DNA of 64,000 bases from Bacillota bacterium (lineage in GTDB: Bacteria; Bacillota; Clostridia; Lachnospirales; Lachnospiraceae): contig JAEWIZ010000019.1 of assembly GCA_023386815.1 (NCBI GenBank), positions 248,001 to 312,000 on the forward strand, given 5' to 3'. The first letter of the stretch is position 1; every line of letters begins with the position of its first letter. The notes beneath the pieces were generated by a model. That model searched no databases. It was not told where the DNA came from and saw only the letters and a program-made list of their open reading frames with translations. Below, one piece after another: positions 46,109 to 55,019 of this stretch. The translations under genes were made by a program, and so were the position numbers.

Positions 46109-47041
46109 TTGCAAGCAATTTTAAGTTCAAGTATAATTTTCCCTCATCTGGGAATTGAGTTTACGAATGTTGGAACTGGCTTTAGTGTCTTTGGATACCA
46201 TGTTGCCTATTATGGAGTTGTTATTGGAATTGGCATGCTGGTAGGCTGGTTAATTGCTGAGGGAGTAGCTAGAAGAACCGGGCAGAACTCGGAACTGTAT
46301 CTGGATTTTGCTTTAATTGCAATTATTTCAGCAGTAATTGGTGCTAGAGTTTATTATGTGGCTTTTGCATGGGAGGAATTTTCCGCTCGCCCTTTGTCTG
46401 TTTTTAATTTAAGAACAGGTGGCTTAGCGATTTATGGAGGCATTATCGCAGCCGTAATTGCAGCTGTTATTTTTTCCAAGGTGAAAAAATTCTCATTTTG
46501 GCAATTGGCGGATACAAGCTGTCTAGGCTTGGTAGCGGGGCAGATGATTGGACGTTGGGGTAATTTTTTTAACAGAGAAGCCTTTGGGAAATATACAGAT
46601 GGGCTATTTGCAATGCAGATAAGTCGTAGTGCAGTTTCTAATGTATATCATGATTCTGTGTCAGTAGCAAGACTGCAGGAACTTTATGCAGGGAAGCCGG
46701 AGGCACTGAATCGGATTCTGGAGATACGCAATCATATTGTTAATGTCAATGGTATGGAATATATCCAGGTTCACCCTACTTTTTTATATGAATCTCTTTG
46801 GAATTTATGTCTACTGGTCATATTATTGTTATACACGAAGCATAAGAGATTTCATGGAGAAGTAATGCTGTTTTATCTCATGGGATATGGCTTAGGCAGG
46901 GTCTGGATTGAAGGCTTACGAACGGATCAGTTATTTTTATGGGGAACACCTATAGCAGTTTCTCAGATGTTGTCTGCAATGATTATAATTTTTGCGGTCG
47001 GAATTTGGATTTATAAAAAGAAGACAGTAAAAGTGAAATAA
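46109..47041 (+). CDS. lgt: Prolipoprotein diacylglyceryl transferase
   Basis: A 310-residue, seven-helix membrane enzyme that attaches diacylglycerol to the lipobox cysteine of prelipoproteins such as the two in this window. GGLAIYGGIIAA, the signature GQMIGRWGNFFNREAFG and HPTFLYESLWN are present. The insertion of about 40 residues after the signature is within family range. The start is TTG with AAAGGTGGTG upstream. Two terminators follow. Confidence 0.93.
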   Translation: MQAILSSSIIFPHLGIEFTNVGTGFSVFGYHVAYYGVVIGIGMLVGWLIAEGVARRTGQNSELYLDFALIAIISAVIGARVYYVAFAWEEFSARPLSVFNLRTGGLAIYGGIIAAVIAAVIFSKVKKFSFWQLADTSCLGLVAGQMIGRWGNFFNREAFGKYTDGLFAMQISRSAVSNVYHDSVSVARLQELYAGKPEALNRILEIRNHIVNVNGMEYIQVHPTFLYESLWNLCLLVILLLYTKHKRFHGEVMLFYLMGYGLGRVWIEGLRTDQLFLWGTPIAVSQMLSAMIIIFAVGIWIYKKKTVKVK

Positions 47042-47068
47042 AAGAGAATCAAATTTAATTGAATATGT

Positions 47069-47110
47069 AAAAATAAGGAATGGGACTAATTTCTCATTCC
47101 TTATTTTTTA
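47069..47110 (+). terminator. Terminator of lgt
   Basis: AAAAATAAGGAATG pairs with CATTCCTTATTTTT, a long stem with built-in T-run. Confidence 0.85.
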
Positions 47111-47177
47111 CTAGATATGGACATATTCAGGTTGATTTTTGTTTGAAGTACTATATCTAGTACATAGAATTGGCTTT

Positions 47178-47225
47178 GTGCGGAAATCCTATATTTATAG
47201 GGGTTTCCGCACTATTTTTTTTATT
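47178..47225 (+). terminator. Second terminator before mraZ
   Basis: GTGCGGAAA plus CCTAT pairs with ATAGG plus TTTCCGCAC, then TATTTTTTTT. It lies 70 bp beyond the lgt terminator and isolates the dcw promoter; a short RNA could end here. Confidence 0.88.
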
Positions 47226-47232
47226 TTATCCC

Positions 47233-47261
47233 TTGATAAATTCCCATTAATACGATAAAAT
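47233..47261 (+). promoter_or_regulatory. Promoter of the dcw cluster
   Basis: TTGATA, a 17-base spacer and TAAAAT, about 150 bp before mraZ. Transcription should start near 47268, just before the first MraZ-type repeat. Confidence 0.7.
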
Positions 47262-47270
47262 TAACTCATT

Positions 47271-47318
47271 AGTGGAGCAAAGTGGTGCAAAGTGGTGTAA
47301 AAAACCATAAAAGTGGAG
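47271..47318 (+). promoter_or_regulatory. MraZ operator: AGTGGWG direct repeats
   Basis: AGTGGAG, AGTGGTG and AGTGGTG start at 47271, 47281 and 47291, exactly 10 bp apart, with a fourth AGTGGAG at 47312. Regular same-face direct repeats with a GTGG core at the dcw promoter are what MraZ rings bind in other bacteria, so autoregulation is likely. Confidence 0.7.
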
Positions 47319-47410
47319 TGAAATAGAAAGTGTGATAGAAGTTCTAATGGACAAAAACCGTACCTAATAACTTCTGATACACTAATCACACAAGAAGAAG
47401 GTGAAGCCAG

Positions 47411-47839
47411 ATGTTCATGGGTGAATTCGATCACTCGATTGATTCAAAGGGAAGAATTATAATACCATCTAAATTTCGTGAAGACCTAGGTGACGAATTT
47501 GTAGTTACTGCAGGTTTAGATGGTTGTCTCTTTGTATACCCTAAAACAGAATGGGAAACTTTTTCACAGGAGCTGGCAAAGCTACCAGGCACCAAAGAAG
47601 CTAGACAATTACAACGTTACTTTTTAGCAAAAGCAGCTGCCTGTGAGGTGGACAAGCAGGGAAGGGCGTTGATACCAATGAAACTCCGTGAGTGTGCAGG
47701 ATTAGATAAGGATATTGTCTTTGTGGGTGTACTGAACAAAATTGAAATTTGGAGTAAAGAACGTTGGGATAACAATAATGATTATGATGATGTTGATGCT
47801 ATCGCAGAGCATATGTCACAGTATGGAATAAGTTTTTAA
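47411..47839 (+). CDS. mraZ: Transcriptional regulator MraZ
   Basis: A 142-residue AbrB-like double-repeat protein, beginning MFMGEFDHSIDSKGR as usual. The two DNA-binding repeats are about 5-50 (IDSKGRIIIPSKFRE) and 75-120 (VDKQGRALIPMKLRE). MraZ forms rings that bind direct repeats before its own gene and represses or tunes the dcw operon. AAGGTGAAG precedes the ATG. First gene of the cluster. Confidence 0.96.
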   Translation: MFMGEFDHSIDSKGRIIIPSKFREDLGDEFVVTAGLDGCLFVYPKTEWETFSQELAKLPGTKEARQLQRYFLAKAAACEVDKQGRALIPMKLRECAGLDKDIVFVGVLNKIEIWSKERWDNNNDYDDVDAIAEHMSQYGISF

Positions 47840-47878
47840 CGATTGTTGACATATCTGGTGCGAGATTTAGGCTGTGAG

Positions 47879-48016
47879 GTGAATCGGGGTGCATATATAT
47901 CCACCTGGGCTTGCCGCAGAAGCTTGCTTCTGTAAACATACCCATGATTTCCAAGTGCAGGCAATCACAGGAGGCCCGGTTTGCGCCCATATGGATATAT
48001 ATGCACCCCGATTCAC
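47879..48016 (+). repeat. 138-bp element with 25-bp perfect inverted arms between mraZ and rsmH
   Basis: The arm at 47879-47903 (GTGAATCGGGGTGCATA...) is the exact reverse complement of 47992-48016. After two mismatched bases, TGGGC/GCCCA extends the stem. The 88-bp interior adds CAGAAG/CTTCTG and TTGCC/GGCAA pairs, so the transcript would fold into a long branched rod. It could be a MITE-like insertion or a structured RNA. No T-run follows. Confidence 0.85.
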
Positions 48017-48070
48017 AGCGTTAGTGTAAAGAGCGTTTTAGACGCGCTGAATATATCATTAAAAGAATTA

Positions 48071-48131
48071 CAGGAGGCAAAGCCCCTGAATGATAGGAGG
48101 CAAAAGCCTCGGATAAGATAGGAGGCTATAG
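48071..48131 (+). repeat. Three Shine-Dalgarno-bearing small hairpin repeats before rsmH
   Basis: CAGGAGGCAAAGCCCCTG (48071), ATAGGAGGCAAAAGCCTC (48093) and ATAGGAGGCTATAGC (48118) are successive versions of one unit. Each can fold AGGAGGC against GCC(T/C)C or a shorter arm, hiding an AGGAGG. Only the third is at a proper distance from the rsmH GTG start. Confidence 0.75.
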
Positions 48132-48133
48132 CA

Positions 48134-49072
48134 GTGGCATTTAAACATATATCAGTGTTGTTGGAAGAAACAATTGAGAATCTAAATATCAAGCCGGATG
48201 GTATCTATGTGGATGGTACTTTGGGCGGAGGAGGACATTCCTATGAAATCGCTAAGCAATTAACTACGGGAAGATTAATAGGAATTGATCAGGATGAAGC
48301 TGCAATTGCTGCAGCCGGTGAACGGCTTGCAGAATTTGGGGATAGAGTTACGATTGTAAGAAGTAATTATAGTAATATGAAGCAGGTATTAAAGGAATTA
48401 TCTATTGAACGGGTGGATGGGATTTTGCTTGATCTTGGTGTTTCCTCTTATCAATTGGATACACCGGAAAGAGGGTTTTCTTACAAGGAAGATGCACCAC
48501 TTGATATGAGAATGGATACAAGAAATGAACTTACAGCAAAAGATATTGTAAATAACTACAGTGAAATGGAGCTGTTTCGTATCATTCGGGATTATGGTGA
48601 AGACAATTTCGCGAAAAATATAGCCAAGCATATTGTTCGAAGGAGAGAAGAGAAGCCCCTCGAGACGACCTTTGAGCTGATTGATGCAATCAAAGCAGCA
48701 ATACCAATGAAGGTTAGGATGGCAGGAGGGCATCCGGCGAAGAGAACCTTTCAAGCGATTAGAATTGAACTAAACAAAGAGCTTGAGGTGCTTCGGGATA
48801 CGCTGTCAGATATGATTAGTTTACTGGAACCAGATGGAAGACTGTGTATTATCACGTTCCATTCACTGGAAGATAGAATCGTAAAAGTGAGCTTTAAACA
48901 AAATGAAAATCCTTGTACATGCCCGCCGAATTTTCCGGTGTGTGTATGTGGTAAAAAGTCAATGGGTAAAGTAATCTCAAGGAAACCGATCTTACCGTCC
49001 GAGGAGGAACTAGAGAATAATTCGAGATCAAAAAGCGCAAAATTAAGAGTATTTGAAAAGACGAGTAATTGA
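48134..49072 (+). CDS. rsmH: 16S rRNA (cytosine-1402-N4)-methyltransferase
   Basis: A 312-residue methylase. DGTLGGGGHSYEIAKQL is the S-adenosylmethionine loop, LLDLGVSSYQLDTPERGFS and FHSLEDRIVK the substrate blocks, with a cysteine pair region CTCPPNFPVCVCGKK near the C terminus. The start is GTG, with AGGAGG 8-9 bases ahead in the last of three similar hairpins. It is separated from mraZ by an unusual 294-bp spacer. Confidence 0.95.
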   Translation: MAFKHISVLLEETIENLNIKPDGIYVDGTLGGGGHSYEIAKQLTTGRLIGIDQDEAAIAAAGERLAEFGDRVTIVRSNYSNMKQVLKELSIERVDGILLDLGVSSYQLDTPERGFSYKEDAPLDMRMDTRNELTAKDIVNNYSEMELFRIIRDYGEDNFAKNIAKHIVRRREEKPLETTFELIDAIKAAIPMKVRMAGGHPAKRTFQAIRIELNKELEVLRDTLSDMISLLEPDGRLCIITFHSLEDRIVKVSFKQNENPCTCPPNFPVCVCGKKSMGKVISRKPILPSEEELENNSRSKSAKLRVFEKTSN

Positions 49073-49099
49073 TTGGAGCATTAGGGAGGGAAATCTTGC

Positions 49100-49585
49100 A
49101 TGGAAGCAAAGAGGAGACAATATCAAGCAGAAGATTCCAGGACAAGCTATGTTGATGGAAATACAGTACGAAAATTAAATGCAGCACCGGAGAGAAGAAG
49201 AGAGGAACGAATTCATGAAATGCCTGCACCTCGCAGGCAAAAACATAAAAAAACGACAGCGTTTTCCGGTATTAATCTTGCATCCCTCATGGTGCTTACT
49301 GTTGCAACAGCAATATCCGTATTTGTGTGCGTTGAATATCTGCAGCTTCAAATGAAAGTAAGCTCTATGGAAAAATCAATAGTTACGATGGAGAAAAAAC
49401 TTATAACACTAACAAATGAAAATAATGCAGCATATGCTTCCATAGATACACAAATTGATCTGGATTATATATACCAGGTGGCAGTTGGTGAACTTGGAAT
49501 GGTGTATCCTAATAAAAATGAGATTATTACCTATCAAAGCAATGATGATGGTTACGTAAGACAGTATGAAGATATACCAAATTGA
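49100..49585 (+). CDS. ftsL: FtsL-like cell division protein
   Basis: A 161-residue single-pass membrane protein with a basic cytosolic N terminus of about 60 residues, one hydrophobic helix (about 64-84, LASLMVLTVATAISVFVCV) and a leucine-zipper-like extracellular coiled coil (about 88-120). This layout and the place between rsmH and the first PBP gene identify FtsL, which works with DivIC and DivIB to activate FtsW-FtsI. Sequence identity alone would not suffice. Confidence 0.85.
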   Translation: MEAKRRQYQAEDSRTSYVDGNTVRKLNAAPERRREERIHEMPAPRRQKHKKTTAFSGINLASLMVLTVATAISVFVCVEYLQLQMKVSSMEKSIVTMEKKLITLTNENNAAYASIDTQIDLDYIYQVAVGELGMVYPNKNEIITYQSNDDGYVRQYEDIPN

Positions 49586-49615
49586 AACCGGCGAAGTCTA
49601 AGAGGATAAGGTGCA

Positions 49616-51712
49616 ATGGAAAAAAATTCAGGAAAAACAAATCGCAACTTTAATTCACGAATGCAAGCAAGATTATTGCTTGTATTTTGTGTTGTCACCC
49701 TTGCATTAATTGGATTAATGGTTCGTTTGGTCTACATTGTGCAGGTGGATGGCGATCGGTATGCAAAGAAGGTTTTGTCGAGACAATCCTATGTTAGTTC
49801 AGTGTTACCGTATAAGCGAGGGGATATATTAGATCGAAACGGCACTGTACTTGCAACGAGTGAGTTACAATATCGTTTAATCCTTGATCCTAAGTTATTG
49901 TTACAAAATTCAGAATGTATTGATCCTACAATAAAAGCACTTCAAAGCACCTTTGGTGTAGAAGCTGCAGCAGTTGAGCAGATTTTAGATAGTAAGTCAG
50001 AAAGTCAATATGTCATCTTACTAAAGGAATTAAAGTATGACGTAGTTCAAAAATTCAAAACCTTGATGGAAGAGGACAAGGATAATACGATCATTGGTGT
50101 ATGGTTTGAGGAACAATATGTAAGAACCTATCCTTATAACTCACTTGCTTGTGATGTTCTTGGCTTCACATCAGCGGACAATATCGGTTTTTGGGGTATT
50201 GAAGAATATTATAACAGCGAATTAAATGGAACGAATGGAAGAGAATACGGATATTATGACTCTGAACTTGATTTGGAACGAATCGTTAAGAAGGCGGTAA
50301 ATGGTAATTCTGTAATTAGTACCATCGATGCAAATGTTCAGAGAATCATTCAAGAGAAGATAATTGAGTTTAATCAGGAGACAGGCAGTAAGGGCATTGG
50401 AGTATTGGTAATGAATCCAAACAATGGTGAAATCCTTGCCATGGCTTCAAACCAGGAGTATGATCTTAATAATCCTCAAAGGCTAGAAGGGATTTATACT
50501 AAAAAAGAAATCAAAGCCATGTCTGATGAAGAGAAAACAAAAGCGTTAAATACCTTATGGAAAAATGATGTTATTAGCAGTGGTTTTGAACCGGGATCTA
50601 CCTTTAAGCCGATCACGATAGCTGCAGCGCTGGAGGAAAGCATCATAGCTTCTAATGCTACCTATTACTGTGATGGTAGTGAATTAGTTGGTGGTTCTAC
50701 CATTCATTGCAGTAAGCGGGTGGGACATGGTGAACTTACATTAACTCAAAGCCTCATGTTTTCCTGTAACGATGCTATGATGCAAATTGTAGCTCAGGAA
50801 GGCAAGGATATCTTCTATCGATATGAAAATGATTTTGGTATGGGAAAGAAAACGGGAATTGACCTTCCTGGTGAAGAATCCGGACTTATCATAGCAAAAG
50901 ATGGTTTGAATTCAACAGAATTAGCAACCAGCAGCTTTGGACAGTCCTTTACAACTACCATGCTACAGATGGCTACCGCCTTCTCCTCGCTTGTGAATGG
51001 AGGAAGCTATTATCAGCCTCATGTTGTGAAAGAAATCGTGAATGATAGCGGTGCTACAGTGAAAGAGAATGATGGAGTTGTGGTAAGACAAACCGTCTCA
51101 GAGCAGACTTCAGACTTTATACAGCAGGCTTTATATAAGACTGTTGAAGAGGGAACAGCACAGGGAGCAAAAGTAGAGGGGTATGCCGTAGGTGGCAAAA
51201 CCGGAACTGCACAAAAACTGCCTCGTGATGCTAAGACCTATGTCGTGTCCTTTTTAGGTTGTGTTCCAGCAATTAATCCGGAAATCGTAATATATGTAAT
51301 TGTTGATGAACCTCAGAATGTATTGATACAAGCTGATAGCTCTATTGCTACAAAATTTGCCAGCAAAATATTAAAAGAAATACTTCCTGCACTAGATATC
51401 TATCCGGAAGGTGATATCGACTATTTAATGGGGGATGATAGTTCCGGGGATACAACAAATGCAGAGAACACACAAAATCAGGAATCGGAAGGTAATGGGA
51501 CAAATAATGCAACACAGAATAATTCCGAGAACCAAACAGAAGGAGCAGCAAATTCAAATACAGAATTAAATACGGAAACAAACAACGCAGCAACAAATGG
51601 TTCAAATTCAGGAGATATCGAGGGCACTGGCTCAGAAACTGAGAATACTGCAGGCACAGGACAAGGAGAAAATGCAGAAGATAATAGTTACAATCCAGAT
51701 GCGATTGAGTAA
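49616..51712 (+). CDS. Class B penicillin-binding protein (FtsI/PBP2B type)
   Basis: A 698-residue septal transpeptidase. One membrane helix (about 20-42), dimerisation domain (about 60-230), then the transpeptidase domain with STFK (Ser328), SCN (383-385) and KTG (528-530). Residues about 605-698 form a low-complexity tail of Asn, Thr, Glu and Gly without PASTA domains. It cross-links septal peptidoglycan with FtsW. First of two tandem class B PBPs. Confidence 0.92.
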   Translation: MEKNSGKTNRNFNSRMQARLLLVFCVVTLALIGLMVRLVYIVQVDGDRYAKKVLSRQSYVSSVLPYKRGDILDRNGTVLATSELQYRLILDPKLLLQNSECIDPTIKALQSTFGVEAAAVEQILDSKSESQYVILLKELKYDVVQKFKTLMEEDKDNTIIGVWFEEQYVRTYPYNSLACDVLGFTSADNIGFWGIEEYYNSELNGTNGREYGYYDSELDLERIVKKAVNGNSVISTIDANVQRIIQEKIIEFNQETGSKGIGVLVMNPNNGEILAMASNQEYDLNNPQRLEGIYTKKEIKAMSDEEKTKALNTLWKNDVISSGFEPGSTFKPITIAAALEESIIASNATYYCDGSELVGGSTIHCSKRVGHGELTLTQSLMFSCNDAMMQIVAQEGKDIFYRYENDFGMGKKTGIDLPGEESGLIIAKDGLNSTELATSSFGQSFTTTMLQMATAFSSLVNGGSYYQPHVVKEIVNDSGATVKENDGVVVRQTVSEQTSDFIQQALYKTVEEGTAQGAKVEGYAVGGKTGTAQKLPRDAKTYVVSFLGCVPAINPEIVIYVIVDEPQNVLIQADSSIATKFASKILKEILPALDIYPEGDIDYLMGDDSSGDTTNAENTQNQESEGNGTNNATQNNSENQTEGAANSNTELNTETNNAATNGSNSGDIEGTGSETENTAGTGQGENAEDNSYNPDAIE

Positions 51713-51835
51713 GAGAAAGAAGAATTTCTCATCCATGAAAAATCTATTTCTTAGAAATTCTATGCCTTGCTTTGCGAATAAAGCTGCAACTATTGTAATA
51801 GAATGAATCGATAAGAGATTCAAGGTTATGATAGA

Positions 51836-53788
51836 ATGTCGAAAAGCAGAACTTATAATAGAAGAAACATTTTAATCGTAGTAGTGGTGGTGCTGACTAT
51901 TGCGATGAGCTTGATGTTCCGTTTGGGATATTTGATGATATTTAAATCGGAGGAATATGCGCAGCGAGCAAAGGCTCTTCATGAAAGAGAACGATCAATA
52001 AAGGCAGAACGCGGTTCCATCTATGATGCAAATGGTATCTTATTAGCAACCAATAAGCCGGTATGCACCATATCCGTTATTCACGCTCAGATTACTGACC
52101 CGGATCGTGTCGTTAAAGTACTCTCAGAATTATTAGGACTTTCCGAGGAAAAAGTACGCAAAAGAGTTGAGAAGAATTCCTCCATCGAACGAGTAAAATC
52201 CAACGTTGATAAGGAAATTGCTGATAAAATCAGAGAATATGATCTGAATGGAGTCATGGTTGATGAGGATTATAAAAGATACTATCCTTATGGAAGTCTT
52301 GCCTCGAAGGCTATCGGATTTACCGGTAGCGATAATCAAGGAATCATTGGACTGGAAGTAAAATACGACGACTACTTAAAGGGAATTGATGGAACAATCT
52401 TAACACTCACCACTGCATATGGAGTGGAGATAGAAAATGCAGCAGAGGATCGAAAAGAACCGCAAGCGGGAAATGATTTATATACCAGCTTGGATGTAAA
52501 TATTCAAAAGTATGCAGAGCAGGCTGCTAAAAAGGTTATGGAATCGAAGCTTGCTAATAATGTAAAGCTTATCGTTATGAATCCACAAAATGGTGAGATA
52601 TATGCAATGGTTAATGCACCGGAGTTTGATTTAAATAATCCTTATTCTTTGATTGAAGAAGTTGCAGATGATTACGCCGGTCAAACACTTTCTGATGCGA
52701 AGACCAATGAGCTGCTCAATGGAATGTGGAGAAACGCCTGCATTAGTGATACCTATGAGCCCGGTTCTACGTTTAAAATCATAACGGCAACAGCAGCAAT
52801 AGAGGAAAAAGTAGTAAAATTATCAGATACTTTCTTTTGCCCGGGTTATAAGAGGGTAGAAGATAGAATTATAAGATGCCATAAAGTTGGAGGTCATGGA
52901 AGCCAGACCTTTGTTGATGGAATAAAGAACTCCTGCAATCCGGTATTCATGGAACTTGGAGCCAGGGTCGGAGTTGAAAAGATGTATACATATTTCAAAC
53001 AGCTTGGGCTGTTTCAAAAGACAGGAATTGACCTTCCAGGAGAAGCAAATTCTATCATGCACAAAACAGAGAATATAGGGGCAGTAGAGCTTGCAACAAT
53101 ATCCTTTGGACAGTCATTTCAAATCACGCCACTACAATTAATGGTAGCATCAAGTGCTGTTGTAAATGGGGGGACTTTGGTAACTCCACATTTTGGTGTT
53201 GAAATAAAATCTGCCGATGGTACGTATGTACGTGCTTTAGACTATAAAACAACAGAAAATGTAATATCTAAAGAGACCTCTGATACAATGAAAGAGCTGT
53301 TGGAAGCTGTTGTAGCAGAAGGGACTGGTAAAAGAGCTTACCTGCCAGGATTTAGGGTAGGGGGAAAAACAGCGACCTCAGAAAAGTTACCGAGAAGCAG
53401 TAATAAATATATCTCTTCGTTTATTGGGTTTGCTCCGGCTGATGATCCGAAGGTTATGGCACTAGTTCTAATTGACGAGCCGACGGGCATTTATTACGGT
53501 GGTACCGTAGCAGCCCCGGTTATTTCAGAGCTATTTAATAATATACTTCCTTATATGGGAATTGAAGAAAAGTATACAGAGGCAGAAATTAAACAATTTA
53601 ATATTGGCAAAATTGAAATGCCTGATTTTGTGGGAAAATCGAAGGATGAAGTGAGAAAGACTTTGAAATTATATGAATTCGGAGAAGCTTTTACCTCCGG
53701 CGAAGGTGAACAGGTAACAGCACAATTTCCTCTACCGGGAGAAAAGATTGACAAGGGCAGCGATATAGTGTTGTATTATGGAGATTAA
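51836..53788 (+). CDS. spoVD: SpoVD-like class B penicillin-binding protein
   Basis: A 650-residue transpeptidase with one membrane helix (about 10-32), dimerisation domain, STFK (Ser311), SCN in KNSCNPVF, and one C-terminal PASTA domain (about 585-650, MPDFVGKSKDEVRKTL). The usual KTG triad reads KTA (511-513) here. In B. subtilis SpoVD makes spore cortex; the place after the division PBP fits that. No clear ribosome site; AGGTTATGATAG is weak. Confidence 0.9.
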   Translation: MSKSRTYNRRNILIVVVVVLTIAMSLMFRLGYLMIFKSEEYAQRAKALHERERSIKAERGSIYDANGILLATNKPVCTISVIHAQITDPDRVVKVLSELLGLSEEKVRKRVEKNSSIERVKSNVDKEIADKIREYDLNGVMVDEDYKRYYPYGSLASKAIGFTGSDNQGIIGLEVKYDDYLKGIDGTILTLTTAYGVEIENAAEDRKEPQAGNDLYTSLDVNIQKYAEQAAKKVMESKLANNVKLIVMNPQNGEIYAMVNAPEFDLNNPYSLIEEVADDYAGQTLSDAKTNELLNGMWRNACISDTYEPGSTFKIITATAAIEEKVVKLSDTFFCPGYKRVEDRIIRCHKVGGHGSQTFVDGIKNSCNPVFMELGARVGVEKMYTYFKQLGLFQKTGIDLPGEANSIMHKTENIGAVELATISFGQSFQITPLQLMVASSAVVNGGTLVTPHFGVEIKSADGTYVRALDYKTTENVISKETSDTMKELLEAVVAEGTGKRAYLPGFRVGGKTATSEKLPRSSNKYISSFIGFAPADDPKVMALVLIDEPTGIYYGGTVAAPVISELFNNILPYMGIEEKYTEAEIKQFNIGKIEMPDFVGKSKDEVRKTLKLYEFGEAFTSGEGEQVTAQFPLPGEKIDKGSDIVLYYGD

Positions 53789-53853
53789 TAGGGAAGAGAC
53801 CATCTTACTAGAAATTATCCCTTGATTACGGGTTGTTTTTTGGATACCAATAC

Positions 53854-53974
53854 GGTATAATATCGCACAGATATTATACCGGCGCCGAACAAAGTGAGTG
53901 CGCATCCTGGCACGAAGTGCCATACCATGATGATTTATCATGGTATAATATCGCACAGATATTATACCGGCGCC
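53854..53974 (+). repeat. Pair of 33-bp hairpin direct repeats between spoVD and mraY
   Basis: 53854-53886 and 53942-53974 are identical: GGTATAATAT-cgcacag-ATATTATACC followed by GGCGCC. Between them are GGCAC-gaa-GTGCC and TACCATGAT-gattt-ATCATGGTA; the last arm runs into the second copy, so alternative foldings compete. The open frame across this stretch is not a gene. Confidence 0.85.
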
Positions 53975-54050
53975 AAGAACCGCATCAAGGCACTGTAATT
54001 CTGTATTTTACTATGCAAGGCTGCAAACAGCAGCGGAATGGAGATAACAT

Positions 54051-55019
54051 ATGAATTTTTCAAACTTAACAGTAATATTACCAGTCATCATATCCTTTGG
54101 AGTTTGCGTGGTTCTGTGCCCTCTACTTATTCCGTTTCTTCGGAAATTAAAATTTGGACAGTATATCCGTGAGGAGGGGCCTCAGTCACATCAGAAAAAA
54201 TCAGGAACTCCGACGATGGGTGGTATTGTTATCGTCCTTAGTATTGCAATTACCTCGATTTTATATATCAACAAATATCCGGATCTCGTACCTGTATTAT
54301 TTGCTACTGTTGGCTTTGGTATTATTGGCTTCATGGATGACTATATTAAAGTGGTAATGAAACGCTCCATGGGACTTCGGGCCTGGCAGAAGCTGGTGGG
54401 ACAGATCTTAGTAACTGCAATTCTTTGTTTCTACTTATTGAATTATACAGATGTAGGTACAGCAATGTTAATACCGTTTTCAGGAGGTAAATACATTGAG
54501 GTGTCCTTCTTTTTCATACCGATTTTCTTTCTTGCCTTTTTAGGTACTGTAAATGGTTCAAATTTTACAGATGGTTTGGATGGTCTAGAGTCCAGTGTTA
54601 CTTTACTGATCGCCACCTTCTTTACAGTAGTGGCTATAGCGATGGAAAGCGGAATATCACCAATTACAGGTGCAGCAGCAGGAAGCTTACTGGCATTCCT
54701 TTTATATAATGTTTATCCGGCCAAGGTGTTCATGGGTGATACTGGATCACTGGCGCTGGGGGGATTTGTGGTAATGAGTGCCTATATGCTGAGAATGCCA
54801 TTATTTATCATGATTGTGGCATTAATATACCTGGTGGAAGTATTATCCGTTATGCTGCAGGTTAGTTATTTTAAATTAACCGGTGGTAAGAGAATCTTTA
54901 AAATGGCTCCAATCCACCATCATTTTGAACTAATGGGCTGGTCGGAAACCAGAGTAGTTGCTGTGTTTTCTATAGTGACCACAATTCTTTGCTTAATTGC
55001 TCTAATGGGTATCAGCTAA
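54051..55019 (+). CDS. mraY: Phospho-N-acetylmuramoyl-pentapeptide transferase
   Basis: A 322-residue, ten-helix membrane enzyme that makes lipid I. GTPTMGGIVIVLS, DDYIKVVMKRSMGL (the Asp-Asp motif), NFTDGLDGLE and APIHHHFE are the conserved catalytic loops. AATGGAGATAAC precedes the ATG. The 262-bp spacer upstream holds the hairpin repeat pair. Confidence 0.96.
   Translation: MNFSNLTVILPVIISFGVCVVLCPLLIPFLRKLKFGQYIREEGPQSHQKKSGTPTMGGIVIVLSIAITSILYINKYPDLVPVLFATVGFGIIGFMDDYIKVVMKRSMGLRAWQKLVGQILVTAILCFYLLNYTDVGTAMLIPFSGGKYIEVSFFFIPIFFLAFLGTVNGSNFTDGLDGLESSVTLLIATFFTVVAIAMESGISPITGAAAGSLLAFLLYNVYPAKVFMGDTGSLALGGFVVMSAYMLRMPLFIMIVALIYLVEVLSVMLQVSYFKLTGGKRIFKMAPIHHHFELMGWSETRVVAVFSIVTTILCLIALMGIS

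Noticed and set aside
53833..54054. Open frame of 73 codons across the spoVD-mraY spacer
   Set aside because: It runs through the hairpin direct repeats, has no ribosome site and no protein-like composition; the repeats explain the sequence.
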